Made by a program: the position numbers and the translations under genes
NCBI RefSeq assembly: GCF_018424685.1
Contig: NZ_QTKX01000001.1
Span: 1,860,001 to 1,924,000 of the forward strand
Length of the DNA: 64,000 nucleotides
DNA from: Mesobacillus boroniphilus
Lineage (GTDB): Bacteria; Bacillota; Bacilli; Bacillales; Cytobacillaceae
Direction: 5' to 3'
Part shown: positions 37,325 through 47,106 of the stretch, one piece after another
Position numbering within the stretch: the first letter of the stretch is position 1
Layout: every line of letters begins with the position of its first letter
The notes under the pieces: generated by a model
What the model saw: only the letters and a program-made list of their open reading frames with translations
Databases searched by the model: none
What the model was told of the DNA's origin: nothing

Positions 37325-38371
37325 TCAGATTCTGCCTCCGAGGACGTCAGCCAGGTCTTCCATCTCGTGGGTTTTCTCTCGTGACATCAAGCCATCAACT
37401 GCGTCCTTCGGATTGACGTTATTGAAGAGGATATTATATAGCGCATTCGTTATTGGCATATTGACTCCGTATTTTTCAGCAAGCTGATAAGCCGCCTTTG
37501 TTGTCCGGACACCTTCTACGACCATCCCCATGTTCTCAAGGACTTCCTCAAGATTTTGGCCCTTGCCAAGCAGGTTTCCAGCCCGCCAGTTCCTGGAATG
37601 GACGCTCGTACAAGTGACAATCAAGTCTCCTATCCCTGTCAGTCCTGAAAAAGTCAACGGACTGGCGCCCATTTTGACTCCAAGACGTGCTATTTCAGCC
37701 AGCCCCCTGGTAATCAAGGCAGCCTTGGCGTTATCTCCATAACCTAATCCATCCGAAATACCGGCAGCGAGAGCAATAATATTCTTAAGTGCCCCGCCAA
37801 TTTCCACACCGATCAAATCCGAATTTGTGTAAACTCTAAAGTTATTGTTGATAAACAGGTCCTGGATTTTTTCGGCCTCTTCCATTTTTTTCGAGGATAC
37901 AGTGACCGTCGTCGGGTGGCGCAGGCTTACCTCTTCGGCATGGCTTGGACCGGATAAGACTACAACACTTTCTAAATAGCCCTCAGGCATTTCTTCTTCG
38001 ATCATTTCAGAAATACGAAGCAAGGAATCTGGTTCAATCCCTTTGCTGACGTGGACAATTACCAGGGGTTCAGAAGTAATTACTTTCATCTTCCTGATTA
38101 CTTCACGAATCGCTTTTGTAGGAACAGCCATAATTACTGTTTTGATTCCGTCCAATGCCTCCTGAAGTGAATCATAGCCAATGATGGTTGCAGGCAGAGA
38201 AATTTCAGGAAGGTATTTCTTGTTGGTATGGTGCTGATTGATTTCATCAATTTGTACTGTATTATGCCCCCACAGACGAACCTCATGGCCATTATCAGCA
38301 AGGACCATTGCCAAAGCCGTTCCCCAGCTCCCGGCACCAAGAATAGCTATTTTCTCACTCTTCCTTTCCAT
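37325..38371 (-). CDS. gpsA: NAD(P)H-dependent glycerol-3-phosphate dehydrogenase
   Basis: 348 residues. It reduces dihydroxyacetone phosphate to sn-glycerol 3-phosphate for phospholipid synthesis. The nucleotide loop [20 protein letters not shown] is at the start and the catalytic Lys lies in [25 protein letters not shown]. It follows der by 20 bases, so der-gpsA form an operon as in B. subtilis. Intact. Confidence 0.97.
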   Translation of the reverse strand: MERKSEKIAILGAGSWGTALAMVLADNGHEVRLWGHNTVQIDEINQHHTNKKYLPEISLPATIIGYDSLQEALDGIKTVIMAVPTKAIREVIRKMKVITSEPLVIVHVSKGIEPDSLLRISEMIEEEMPEGYLESVVVLSGPSHAEEVSLRHPTTVTVSSKKMEEAEKIQDLFINNNFRVYTNSDLIGVEIGGALKNIIALAAGISDGLGYGDNAKAALITRGLAEIARLGVKMGASPLTFSGLTGIGDLIVTCTSVHSRNWRAGNLLGKGQNLEEVLENMGMVVEGVRTTKAAYQLAEKYGVNMPITNALYNILFNNVNPKDAVDGLMSREKTHEMEDLADVLGGRI

Positions 38372-38390
38372 TTAAACCACAACCTTTATA

Positions 38391-39701
38391 TTATTTTCTT
38401 TGTCTCGCAAATATCTTGATTGGTGTGCCTGTGAAATCAAAGGCATCCCTGATCCTGTTTTCAAGGAATCGCTCATAAGAAAAATGCAATAATTCAGGTT
38501 CGTTGACAAAGACAACAAATGTAGGCGGCTTCACCGAAACCTGTGTCGCGTAATAAATCTTTAGCCTCTTCCCTTTGTCTGTTGGCGTCGGATTCATCGC
38601 AATAGCGTCCATGATGACTTCATTGAGGATATTGGTCTGCACCCTCATCGCATGGTTTTCACTTGCCATATCAATCATCGGCATCAAAGTGTGGATTCGT
38701 TTCTTTGTTTTTGCCGATAAGAAGACAATTGGTGCATAGCTCAGGAATTGGAAGTGAGAACGGATTTTTTCCTCAAACTCCTTCATTGTCTTTTCGTCTT
38801 TTTCGATTGCATCCCATTTATTAACAACGATGATAACTGCGCGGCCTGCTTCTTCGGCATATCCGGCGATGTGCTTATCCTGTTCGATAATGCCTTCTTC
38901 CGCATTAATGACAACAAGTACAACGTCAGACCGCTCGATAGCCCTTAATGCCCTTAATACACTGTATTTTTCGGTCGTTTCGTACACTTTTCCCTTTTTA
39001 CGCATTCCAGCAGTATCAATAATGACATATTTTTGTCCATCGTAGGTTACTTGAGAGTCAATCGCGTCTCTGGTCGTACCCGCGATATCACTTACAATTA
39101 CGCGGTCTTCTCCCAGAATCGCATTCACTAAAGAAGACTTGCCAACATTCGGCCGACCGATTAATGAAAACTTAATCGCATCTTTATCATATTCGTCTTC
39201 CTTATCCTTTGGAAAATGCTTAGCTGCCTCATCAAGCAAATCACCCAGACCAAGTCCGTGTGAACCAGAAATCGGGAAAGGTTCTCCAAATCCCAGAGCA
39301 TAAAAGTCGTAGATCATGTCTCTCATTTCCGGATTGTCAATTTTATTGACCGCAAGGACCACTGGTTTGTTGGAGCGATAGAGGATTTTTGCCACTTCCT
39401 CATCAGCTGATGTTACTCCCTCTCTGCCGTTGACAAGGAAAATGATCACATCTGCCTCATCAATTGCAATTTCAGCCTGCTGGCGGATTTGATCCAAAAA
39501 TGGCTCGTCCCCTAAATCTATCCCACCAGTATCAATAATATTAAAATCATGTGTCAGCCATTCAGCTGAACTGTATATACGATCCCTCGTTACTCCAGGA
39601 ATATCTTCAACGATCGAAATACGTTCACCAACGATTCGGTTAAAAATCGTAGACTTGCCGACATTCGGACGCCCAACGATAGCTACCACTGGTTTCGTCA
39701 T
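38391..39701 (-). CDS. der: Ribosome assembly GTPase Der (EngA)
   Basis: 436 residues. It has two tandem GTPase domains (P-loops [12 protein letters not shown] at the N-terminus and [12 protein letters not shown] near residue 185; NKID and NKWD guanine motifs) and a C-terminal KH-like domain. It acts in 50S subunit maturation and is essential in B. subtilis. The ATG at 39701 has AAAGGGTGAT at good spacing; a start six codons earlier is rejected. First gene of der-gpsA. Confidence 0.98.
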   Translation of the reverse strand: MTKPVVAIVGRPNVGKSTIFNRIVGERISIVEDIPGVTRDRIYSSAEWLTHDFNIIDTGGIDLGDEPFLDQIRQQAEIAIDEADVIIFLVNGREGVTSADEEVAKILYRSNKPVVLAVNKIDNPEMRDMIYDFYALGFGEPFPISGSHGLGLGDLLDEAAKHFPKDKEDEYDKDAIKFSLIGRPNVGKSSLVNAILGEDRVIVSDIAGTTRDAIDSQVTYDGQKYVIIDTAGMRKKGKVYETTEKYSVLRALRAIERSDVVLVVINAEEGIIEQDKHIAGYAEEAGRAVIIVVNKWDAIEKDEKTMKEFEEKIRSHFQFLSYAPIVFLSAKTKKRIHTLMPMIDMASENHAMRVQTNILNEVIMDAIAMNPTPTDKGKRLKIYYATQVSVKPPTFVVFVNEPELLHFSYERFLENRIRDAFDFTGTPIKIFARQRK

Positions 39702-39843
39702 GAACATCACCCTTTCCAATTTCTATTGTGCAGGTCAAGGACCTGGGCCATAACAATGTCAAACTCAAAATTTCAATAGTTCTCATTATTAATTTAATAC
39801 CGTCCTTAATGGTTGATCAAATCGGACGACACTTATAAAATAA

Positions 39844-39867
39844 ACCCTTCTTGATATACAGAAGGGT
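39844..39867 (-). terminator. Hairpin after the YIEGIA-cap gene
   Basis: ACCCTTCT/AGAAGGGT 8-bp stem with an 8-base loop; the minus-strand tail TTATTTTAT is only partly T-rich. It separates the yphA-seaA set from der. Confidence 0.6.
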
Positions 39868-39923
39868 CTGGCTTAATCAGTTTATCAAAAGATGCCTTAA
39901 ACAGGCAATGAAAACATTTCTTG

Positions 39924-40109
39924 TCAGTGTTTTACGATAATATAAAGATCCTCCGTCAACGCATGGGCGATTCCATCCAGGATTGCTTCGAGGTTTGCTG
40001 CGACCTTCTCCATTTCTTCCTTTGAATCACAATGAAAAACGGCGGTTCCGGAAGGCATTTTTTTAGGGTTCGTTGTGATGGCAGCAAGGACGAATTTCTC
40101 AAGAATCAT
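39924..40109 (-). CDS. Small capping-complex partner of the YIEGIA protein
   Basis: 61 residues, soluble, alpha/beta (FVLAAITTNPKKMP ... DLYIIVKH). Its start overlaps the stop of the YIEGIA gene as ATGA with GGGAG upstream, so it is translationally coupled and almost certainly acts with that protein. It matches the small protein annotated in Bacillales as the capping subunit for YIEGIA proteins; molecular role unknown. Confidence 0.7.
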   Translation of the reverse strand: MILEKFVLAAITTNPKKMPSGTAVFHCDSKEEMEKVAANLEAILDGIAHALTEDLYIIVKH

Positions 40110-40999
40110 TGAGCCCCACTCCCTTCATTGCTCTTTTTTTCAGAGGGCATCCTAATCGCATTCTCCAGTGTTGGAACATCACCAATCACCGTAATTGCAC
40201 GCTCGATATCCCGTTCCTGCGGCAGCACAAAAACTCCTACTCTGCCATCGTCAAGATCCCTCTTCGCCAACGGAACGAGTGCAGGCGTTCCTGAATCACG
40301 ATAAACTCCCAGCGCGGTTGACAAATCATGCAGAACTGCTTGCCTCTGGCCAAGGTTGGCAATTGTAGACCGGGCATTCATGTTTTTAGGCTTTAAAATA
40401 AACCCCATTCCATAACGAATTACCTCTTTCTGCCTTTCAGGAAGACCTATGTTCATTATATAGATATTATCCACATACAGCCCGGCTCCTTCAAACCTGG
40501 GTTCCATATACTCGATTTCAACAATATCTCCCAGTTTCCCGCCAGACATCAGCTTATGGGAGATAATCACCGCAATGATCGCGGCGATGAGCCCAGCCCA
40601 AATGTTAAATATCAGGTATGCGAGTGTGCTGACAAGGGAGGTGAAAATCACCAGGTAATTACGGCTCTCAAAAGCAATCGCAATGCCCTCGATATATGTC
40701 TTTCCCCTGGAAACAAGTTCATAGCTATCGAGTTCGGTAAGAGTATTTCTCTCCATATTCCTGACTTCCCTGAATTGTGACGCAGCAAGGGTCAAGAAGG
40801 TGATCGCCGTGAACTCTTCCTCCATGATTGCAGGTCCTGCAACAGTGCCAAGTCCCGCTGCAATGAATCCGAGAGCAACATGAATGATTTTCCCATGCAA
40901 ATATGTTGGATACTGACGATAATCGGTCCTTAGCATGAAAAGTCTCGATAACGTTCCTATTGCAATTCCGAATACGATTGGTAACGTGTATTCATTCAT
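40106..40999 (-). CDS. seaA: YIEGIA-domain membrane protein (SeaA/YphB)
   Basis: 297 residues. The diagnostic YIEGIA string occurs in GKTYIEGIAIAF near residue 100. Hydrophobic segments lie at about 3-20, 36-60, 65-82, 113-130 and 134-150, followed by a soluble C-terminal half. In B. subtilis the equivalent gene yphB was renamed seaA for a role in spore envelope assembly. It overlaps yphA and the downstream small gene by 4 bases each, indicating one coupled unit. Confidence 0.82.
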   Translation of the reverse strand: MNEYTLPIVFGIAIGTLSRLFMLRTDYRQYPTYLHGKIIHVALGFIAAGLGTVAGPAIMEEEFTAITFLTLAASQFREVRNMERNTLTELDSYELVSRGKTYIEGIAIAFESRNYLVIFTSLVSTLAYLIFNIWAGLIAAIIAVIISHKLMSGGKLGDIVEIEYMEPRFEGAGLYVDNIYIMNIGLPERQKEVIRYGMGFILKPKNMNARSTIANLGQRQAVLHDLSTALGVYRDSGTPALVPLAKRDLDDGRVGVFVLPQERDIERAITVIGDVPTLENAIRMPSEKKSNEGSGAQ

Positions 41000-41607
41000 G
41001 AAGTCTTTTGTTCCTCCCCTTCAACTTGGTTTATTGTACTACCCGACATGACCGCAATCATCGTTTCAATAGCTGACCAGGCGAGAAGCAGTCCAAGAGA
41101 TATGAACAAGATGTCCATAAAAGCCATGGATGCTGCCGGATAAGGAAAATTAAATTTCCACAGAATCGCAGAAAATAAAATATCCCCCTGCAAAAAGCCT
41201 GTAATTAAAGTCAAAATACGATCATGTCTATTTTTATGTAACAGGACTGCCAGATAAAATCCTACTGCACCAAGCATGATTTTACGATCGAATAATACCC
41301 ATACCGGGTCGAATAATTCGAACATCAAAAAACTTGTGTAGGCAAGCATGATGATAAATGAAGATAAAAATAAATATAAAAATGAGCCTGTCTTTTTTCG
41401 CCTTGTTTCGAAAAAAATAAACAAAGCAATTGTAAAAGCTGATAGATGGAGCTCAAAAATAAGGACTTCAACTGTATATGGCGCAGCAAAAATGACGGCC
41501 AACAGCAAAATAGTCCATTTCAACCTTAACGGATTATCTTTATTCATGAAGAAAGTAGTCCAAACCCAACCTATCCAAGCCAGCCAATAAAAGTACAACC
41601 CTTCCAT
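40996..41607 (-). CDS. yphA: Membrane protein YphA
   Basis: 203 residues, about six or seven transmembrane helices, unusually Trp- and Phe-rich at the start (LYFYWLAWIGWVW). It matches YphA by position and length; function unknown, probably linked to SeaA because the genes are translationally coupled. AGGAGGGGG precedes the ATG. First gene of yphA-seaA-cap. Confidence 0.82.
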   Translation of the reverse strand: MEGLYFYWLAWIGWVWTTFFMNKDNPLRLKWTILLLAVIFAAPYTVEVLIFELHLSAFTIALFIFFETRRKKTGSFLYLFLSSFIIMLAYTSFLMFELFDPVWVLFDRKIMLGAVGFYLAVLLHKNRHDRILTLITGFLQGDILFSAILWKFNFPYPAASMAFMDILFISLGLLLAWSAIETMIAVMSGSTINQVEGEEQKTS

Positions 41608-41822
41608 TCAGCCCCCTCCTATCATTTCCATTATGGTAATCTGATATGTAATTTAATCTTTTTTGCATAAAGTTTTTCACCTGTTCCATGTTAAGAAAAG
41701 CAGTATATTCATTACAGCTGAAAAATAGGTCAAAATTGAAGGACAATCGACAGGCAATAGACCCGATAATGCGGACTATTTCTTGTAAGGCTGTCAAATA
41801 TAAATGATTAGGAGGTGTTTAT

Positions 41823-41966
41823 ATGGGCAAAGACAGACAGGAAAAGAAACTTAAAAAGAGCGGACGAGTGGAGTCTGACCGTGACCAGGCACTGCACTAC
41901 CCAGGAGCTGCAAAAATGCAAAGTCCTGAAGAAGCTCGTTCCTTAAATGACGGCAAGTATAGTTAA
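41823..41966 (+). CDS. ypzI: YpzI-like small protein
   Basis: 47 residues, below the length most gene finders report. It starts with ATG after TTAGGAGGTG. The N-terminus MGKDRQEKKLKKSGRVESDRD is typical of the small YpzI family of spore-formers; the chain is charged and probably unstructured. Function unknown. It is transcribed alone on the plus strand between yphA and fni and followed, after about 75 bases, by a strong palindrome. Confidence 0.82.
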   Translation: MGKDRQEKKLKKSGRVESDRDQALHYPGAAKMQSPEEARSLNDGKYS

Positions 41967-42040
41967 AACCAGAACAACGGATAGTTTGTAAACTTGATGC
42001 ATCTATCTCGTACAGGCTCGTCAACCGATCTGATTGTACC

Positions 42041-42080
42041 CACAGAAAGGCCCCCTGCAAAAGCAGGGGGCCTTTCTGTG
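42041..42080. terminator. Perfect 18-bp palindrome between ypzI-like gene and fni
   Basis: An 18-bp perfect inverted repeat (CACAGAAAGGCCCCCTGC and complement) with loop AAAA. It lies between the convergent ypzI-like gene and fni and probably ends both transcripts, although the T residues are inside the stem. Confidence 0.78.
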
Positions 42081-42091
42081 TATGTTTTCAT

Positions 42092-43150
42092 CTAAAATTT
42101 CCGCCTTCTTGCAAAGGTCTTCGTATCTATACCTCTTTGATCAAGCCAATGATGCGTATCTCCCGATATGACCAGAGGCACGCTTTTTAGCTCCTCAATT
42201 GTATGTACACCTACTGCTGTCATGATGACAGCAATTTCATTTTTCATCATCTGGATTTCCTGGATCAATTCTTCTGTTCCATTCTCCATTAAGGTCTTTA
42301 GCAAGTAACCAGCCATTGCAGCACCGTCGGCACCTGTTGCAAGTGCTTTGACAATATCCAAGCTAGACTGCATTCCACCTGAAGCTATAACGGAAAGTTC
42401 CTGAGACGCAGACTTGGTTTCAATTATTGAGGCAGCGGTCGGAATACCCCAATCCTCGAAAAACGTCAACAAACGATCTCTCCGCTTATTTTCTATTTCC
42501 GCAAAATTGGTACCGCCAAATCCTCCAACATCAACATAGCGGATTCCTGCAGAAACTAGCGCATCCGCAGTTTCGGCACTGATGCCAAATCCAACCTCTT
42601 TCACAATTACTGGAATTCCCACAATTTGTTGAATTTCAATAATCCTCTTTAACGCACCGGCAAAAGACCTGTCTCCCTCAGGCATTGTCAATTCCTGTAC
42701 TACATTCAAATGAATTTGCAGGCCATCTGCCTGGATCATATCGATTGCTGCTTTCGCCTGCCCGGTTGTTGCCTCACTGCCCAAATTGGCAAGGATAATC
42801 CCTTCAGGGTTCATTTCCCTGACAACTTCATAACTTCTTCGTTCTGCAGGATCCTTAAGTGCAGCCATTTGCGATCCAACAGCAATCGCAGATCCGGTCT
42901 CCCGTGCCGCTATAGCCAATTCACGGTTGATTCGATAAGTTCTCTCACCGCCGCCGCCAGTCATTGCATTTATTAAAATTGGCGAACTTAAAGAAAGTTC
43001 GCCAATTTTAGTTTCCAATTTTACTGAATCAAGATTTGATCCAGGCAAGCTTTGGTTTACAAACTTAATATCGTCAAAACCGGTTAGCCGCTTCTGGCCT
43101 GTTTCGAGGGCATATTGAATATGGTCCCATTTACGTTTTGATCTTGACAC
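42092..43150 (-). CDS. fni: Type 2 isopentenyl-diphosphate delta-isomerase
   Basis: 352 residues, FMN- and NADPH-dependent, unrelated to type 1 isomerases. It interconverts isopentenyl and dimethylallyl diphosphate. Flavin-site motifs [31 protein letters not shown] and [18 protein letters not shown] are clear. The start is GTG with GGTGAT upstream. It follows the rpsA homologue by 12 bases. It supplies C5 units for the heptaprenyl chain made by HepS/HepT. Confidence 0.96.
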   Translation of the reverse strand: MSRSKRKWDHIQYALETGQKRLTGFDDIKFVNQSLPGSNLDSVKLETKIGELSLSSPILINAMTGGGGERTYRINRELAIAARETGSAIAVGSQMAALKDPAERRSYEVVREMNPEGIILANLGSEATTGQAKAAIDMIQADGLQIHLNVVQELTMPEGDRSFAGALKRIIEIQQIVGIPVIVKEVGFGISAETADALVSAGIRYVDVGGFGGTNFAEIENKRRDRLLTFFEDWGIPTAASIIETKSASQELSVIASGGMQSSLDIVKALATGADGAAMAGYLLKTLMENGTEELIQEIQMMKNEIAVIMTAVGVHTIEELKSVPLVISGDTHHWLDQRGIDTKTFARRRKF

Positions 43151-43162
43151 TATTTATCACCA

Positions 43163-44302
43163 TTACTGTTTTAGATTCTTTAATTTGTCCCCAATCATAT
43201 CACCTAAGCTGAAACCTTTTGTTTCTTCAGGAAGTTCATAATCAAACGCCTCATTGCTTTCTCTTTCCTCGAACTCCTTCATGCTAAGTGAAAGTCTTTG
43301 GTCGCCCTTGTTTACGTCCAGCACCTTTACTTTTACAGTCTGCCCTTCTTGAAGGACTTCATGCGGTGTGCCGATATGCTTGTGAGAAATTTGGGAAATA
43401 TGGACAAGCCCTTCAACTCCAGGGAATACTTCGACAAATGCACCATAAGAAACCAAACGTTTCACAGTGCCTTCCAGAGTGCTGCCCTTCGGAGCTTTCT
43501 CATCGATGTCTGCCCATGGTCCAGGCAGTGTTTCTTTGATTGAAAGTGATATACGTTCATTGTCACGATCAACGCTCAATACTTTAACTTGAACCTGCTG
43601 GCCTTCCTGAACAACATCAGATGGCTTTTCTACATGCTCATGGGAGAGCTGTGAAATATGGACTAGGCCATCAACTCCGCCAATATCCACGAACGCCCCA
43701 AAGTCTGTGATTCTTTGAACAGTACCTTCAATAACCTGGCCAGACTGGATAGCCGCAAGCAAGTCCTGCTTCTTCTTTCCTTGCTCTTCTTCCACAACTG
43801 CGCGATGTGAAAGAATCAGGCGATTCTTTTCCTGGTCAAGCTCTACGATTTTGAAGCTAAGTGTTTTTCCTTTGTAATCAGAGAAATCTTCTACAAAGTG
43901 AGATTCTACTAGAGATGCCGGAACAAAGCCCCTTACACCAAGGTCAACTACCAGACCGCCCTTTACGACATCTTTTACTTCCGCCTCGAAAACTTCTCCA
44001 CTTTCAAACTTGCCTTTTAGTTCTTCCCAGGCTTTTTCAGCATCTACTTTTCTCTTTGAAAGAATCAAAGCTTCTTCCTCGACTTTTTGTACTTCGAGCT
44101 CCAGCTCATCACCGACGGATACTGCATCTTCAGCTTTTTCAACATGAAGGCTTGATAGTTCACTAATTGGGATGATGCCGTCAAGCTTGCTTCCCTCGAT
44201 ATCTACTAAAACTTGCTTTTCTTCCACTTTCGTTACCTGGCCTTTGACACGGTCGCCAGCCTCAAAGTTTTTTACCTCAATTTGGTTCATATCTTCTGAC
44301 AT
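43163..44302 (-). CDS. ypfD: 30S ribosomal protein S1 homologue (YpfD)
   Basis: 379 residues with four S1 OB-fold RNA-binding repeats (about 15-85, 103-168, 190-258, 275-345). The last two carry the FVDIGGVDGLVHISQLSHEHV-type motif. Gram-negative S1 has six repeats; the Firmicute form is shorter and its role on the ribosome is less clear. GGAGGAG precedes the ATG. It is grouped with cmk and plsC as in B. subtilis. Confidence 0.92.
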   Translation of the reverse strand: MSEDMNQIEVKNFEAGDRVKGQVTKVEEKQVLVDIEGSKLDGIIPISELSSLHVEKAEDAVSVGDELELEVQKVEEEALILSKRKVDAEKAWEELKGKFESGEVFEAEVKDVVKGGLVVDLGVRGFVPASLVESHFVEDFSDYKGKTLSFKIVELDQEKNRLILSHRAVVEEEQGKKKQDLLAAIQSGQVIEGTVQRITDFGAFVDIGGVDGLVHISQLSHEHVEKPSDVVQEGQQVQVKVLSVDRDNERISLSIKETLPGPWADIDEKAPKGSTLEGTVKRLVSYGAFVEVFPGVEGLVHISQISHKHIGTPHEVLQEGQTVKVKVLDVNKGDQRLSLSMKEFEERESNEAFDYELPEETKGFSLGDMIGDKLKNLKQ

Positions 44303-44456
44303 ATGTACTCCTCCTTAATCCATGACTGCTGCAAATATATGCTTTGTGGCAAAAAGCCACTTAAAAAACACAATAATTAGCCACTAAGTGAAAATTCTAA
44401 AAATATCTCTTCTTATTAACTTCTTATAAACAGACATTTTTGTCAAGCAAGAAACA

Positions 44457-45044
44457 TTACTTATACTGGTTAATTAGGTCTTGGATTTCACTCATGATCA
44501 AGTCAGTTGTCTGTTCAGCATTTAATTTCTTTTCCTTGATTGATACCATATCGATAGGCTTTCCATATACCACCTTCAATTTCTTGAATGCTTTGTATGG
44601 ACCGATGATTGCGCATGGAACGACATGGGCATCAGACCGGAGCGCAAAGAAGCCTGCTCCTGCAAGTCCCTTACCCATTTCACCTGTCTTGCTTCTTGTT
44701 CCCTCTGGAAACAATCCTAAAACCTTTCCATCCTTTAAAATTCCGAGGCCTTTTCTTAAAGCTTCCCTGTCGCTCATTCCTCTTTTGACAGGGAAAGCGT
44801 TTAGGTGAGGGACAATTTTCCCAAGTACAGGGACAGTGAAAAGCTCCTCCTTCGCCATGAAATGGACGGGGCGGGGTGCGGTGATCCCAACTACTGGGGG
44901 ATCAAGATTGTCAATATGATTGGCACATAACAGCACGCCGCCCTCGGCAGGCATATTTTCTGCGCCAATCACCTCAATCCGATAAATTGGTTTTAATACT
45001 GTATTTACTAAAGACCTTGCAAACGAATAAACCGTCAATTTCAT
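44457..45044 (-). CDS. plsC: 1-acyl-sn-glycerol-3-phosphate acyltransferase PlsC
   Basis: 195 residues. It makes phosphatidic acid from lysophosphatidate at the membrane. The catalytic H-x4-D is NHIDNLD (His43, Asp48), motif II is near FPVKRG, and motif III is [10 protein letters not shown]. It starts on an ATGA overlap with cmk, so the pair is coupled. An N-terminal amphipathic segment probably contacts the membrane. Confidence 0.93.
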   Translation of the reverse strand: MKLTVYSFARSLVNTVLKPIYRIEVIGAENMPAEGGVLLCANHIDNLDPPVVGITAPRPVHFMAKEELFTVPVLGKIVPHLNAFPVKRGMSDREALRKGLGILKDGKVLGLFPEGTRSKTGEMGKGLAGAGFFALRSDAHVVPCAIIGPYKAFKKLKVVYGKPIDMVSIKEKKLNAEQTTDLIMSEIQDLINQYK

Positions 45045-45715
45045 CCGATCCTTTCAAGCGCCAAACCCATGATTTTGTCTACCACATCTGTAATCGACAA
45101 AGATGTTGTATCAATTTCAATTGCATCATTAGCCTTTTTCAAAGGGGCTACTTCCCGCTCCGAATCAATTTTGTCACGTGCGGCAATCTCTTCTTTCAGC
45201 TTTTCCAGATCAGAAGGGAATCCTTTCTGGATATTCTCTGCATGTCGACGCTGTGCTCTTTCCTCAACACTTGCAAGTAAAAAGACCTTCACCTCGGCAT
45301 TCGGCAGTACATGTGTGCCGATATCCCTTCCATCCATCACTACACCGCCATCAATGGCAAATTGCTGCTGGCGTTTGACCATCTCTTTCCTGACAAGTTC
45401 ATGCACCGCTACATATGATACTTGGTTTGTAACTTCCGCACTTCTTATCTCATTGGTGACCTCGATACCGTCAAGCAAAACCTTTTGACCAAATTCTCCA
45501 GGCATAAGCTCGATTGAGGTATCGTTTAAGATCACCATCAACTCTGATTCGTTATCCAGGCTGGCTCCTTTGTTCAAAGCCTTGTATGTAAGTGCTCTGT
45601 ACATCGCACCTGTATCGATGTAAATATATGTTAGTTTTTCAGCTACAATTTTGGCAACCGTACTTTTTCCTGCCGCTGCAGGACCGTCTATGGCAATTGA
45701 AATTCGTCTACTCAT
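45041..45715 (-). CDS. cmk: Cytidylate kinase
   Basis: 224 residues. It phosphorylates CMP and dCMP. P-loop GPAAAGKS is at 11-18, and the NMP-binding insert, the [11 protein letters not shown] motif and the lid [10 protein letters not shown] are conserved. AGGAGG precedes the ATG. First gene of cmk-plsC. Confidence 0.97.
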   Translation of the reverse strand: MSRRISIAIDGPAAAGKSTVAKIVAEKLTYIYIDTGAMYRALTYKALNKGASLDNESELMVILNDTSIELMPGEFGQKVLLDGIEVTNEIRSAEVTNQVSYVAVHELVRKEMVKRQQQFAIDGGVVMDGRDIGTHVLPNAEVKVFLLASVEERAQRRHAENIQKGFPSDLEKLKEEIAARDKIDSEREVAPLKKANDAIEIDTTSLSITDVVDKIMGLALERIG

Positions 45716-45898
45716 ATTTCCTCCTGTTACACTCCTTGTTGTTACTTGATATACTCTTATATTTTAACACAAAAATCTTTTAATCCTCTCCAATCAATAC
45801 TTTTTTTAAGGCACTTTTCTAAACTTTTCCTACACCCCCGCCACTAAAGGAATATTCGGGACTGGACATATAAAAAGCTCTATCGAATGCCGCAACAT

Positions 45899-45928
45899 AA
45901 AAAGTAAGCAGGCTAAGCACCTGCTTAC
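45899..45928. terminator. Terminator over the ypfB stop codon
   Basis: GTAAGCAGG/CCTGCTTAC 9-bp perfect stem with 7-base loop overlapping the ypfB stop codon. The minus-strand tail is only moderately T-rich. Confidence 0.65.
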
Positions 45929-46107
45929 TCTTTGCTACTTATCGTATTCAGGACTTCTGAATGATTGTTGTCCGTTACACCCTCGTATTGAGTAATTTGT
46001 TTCAGTTCGGGAAAAGCATCAAATTCATGGAAAAATACTTGAGCAATGACCAAAAAAATAAATTGAATAATAGCGATCTTGATTAAGATTCTTTCAAATG
46101 TTTTCAT
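45925..46107 (-). CDS. ypfB: Small membrane protein YpfB (DUF5359)
   Basis: 60 residues with one N-terminal transmembrane helix (about 8-26) and an outward-facing polar tail containing the family's QYEGV motif. Function unknown. GGGAG and AAGG lie ahead of the ATG. It follows motI/ypfA by 65 bases and is probably co-transcribed. Confidence 0.8.
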   Translation of the reverse strand: MKTFERILIKIAIIQFIFLVIAQVFFHEFDAFPELKQITQYEGVTDNNHSEVLNTISSKE

Positions 46108-46172
46108 CCTTAATGCTCCCTGTAAAAAACTTTTATTCTATTATTGGAGCATTTCCACTTATTTATTCCTTT

Positions 46173-46832
46173 TTAGACAGGTAGCCCTTTTCTCTTCATT
46201 TCAAGCTGCCTTTCGAAGCAGAACCTTAGGAGCATTTGCCTATCGGTGCCCGATGAGTCAAAAAATTGGACAGAAGCTTTGTTCATATGGCCTTGACCAT
46301 CGATAATCCGGACAACCTTACCGCGGAACTTCCTGTATTCAAATTCTCCATTTTGCATCGGAAGGGCAAACCAGCATTCAATCTCCATATCCTGTTTCAA
46401 ACTGCTGTTTTTATCAATCAGCAATGCAGCCCCTCCTGCACTGATGTCATCGGTGACTGTTGTAAATGGAGCAAAATCTCCCTTACCAGAGTAAACAGCA
46501 ACATCCACCGAAGTTTCCACCCGGACGAATTGTCTTCTCTGGACCTTGATAAGACGCTCCTTTCCAGGATATGAAAGAATCACCATTGGGATGTTAAGCT
46601 TGATTCTTCCTTTAACTTCCGTGTCAAAAAAATAATGAGAACCTGAATCGGTTACAAAATTGGCCTTCAACGGTGTACCCTCTAACAAGAACACTGTTCG
46701 GTTAGTATTCATGTTTATAGGATAATCAATATACAGATCATTTCCTTTACGTTCAACCAGTTTACATTTGTATTGCTCAAAGCTGTCGGAATACTTATGC
46801 TCTAGGATTATGTTATCACCGATTTTTATCAT
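46173..46832 (-). CDS. ypfA: Cyclic-di-GMP-binding flagellar brake MotI/YpfA
   Basis: 219 residues: YcgR-like N-terminal domain (about 1-95) and C-terminal PilZ domain with RRQFVR and DDISAGGA, the Arg and Asp-x-Ser-x-x-Gly motifs that bind cyclic-di-GMP. The B. subtilis homologue, renamed MotI or DgrA, slows the flagellar motor by binding MotA. Intact binding motifs imply that the protein senses cyclic-di-GMP. An extended -10 promoter lies about 90 bases upstream. Confidence 0.93.
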   Translation of the reverse strand: MIKIGDNIILEHKYSDSFEQYKCKLVERKGNDLYIDYPINMNTNRTVFLLEGTPLKANFVTDSGSHYFFDTEVKGRIKLNIPMVILSYPGKERLIKVQRRQFVRVETSVDVAVYSGKGDFAPFTTVTDDISAGGAALLIDKNSSLKQDMEIECWFALPMQNGEFEYRKFRGKVVRIIDGQGHMNKASVQFFDSSGTDRQMLLRFCFERQLEMKRKGLPV

Positions 46833-46914
46833 ACCTAATCCACTTCCCCACTTCTGTCTATGCTGTTTTACTATTTATTTGATTGGTGAAATATCCTCTT
46901 AATAATCTCTTCTT

Positions 46915-46944
46915 ATTATGACATGCAGGGTTAAGCTGGTGCAA
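46915..46944 (-). promoter_or_regulatory. Promoter of ypfA
   Basis: Minus-strand TGTCATAAT (extended -10, 5 of 6) with TTGCAC at 18 bases, about 85 bases ahead of ypfA. Confidence 0.45.
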
Positions 46945-47070
46945 TAGTCCTTTAATGGATTATTTTTACAACCCACTTTTCATAAACTTTGTTACTTTCT
47001 CAACAATTATCGCAAACCATGTTCAAAAGTATCCTCGAAAAGAGCCATTGACCTAGGTGTTTCAACCGTG

Positions 47071-47106
47071 AAAAAAAAAAACAGGGAAAGCACTTGGCTT
47101 TCCCTT
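47071..47106 (-). terminator. Terminator of sleB-ypeB
   Basis: AGGGAAAGC/GCTTTCCCT stem with a 5-base loop over the ypeB stop codon, then a run of about twelve T residues (with one G) on the minus strand. Confidence 0.9.
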
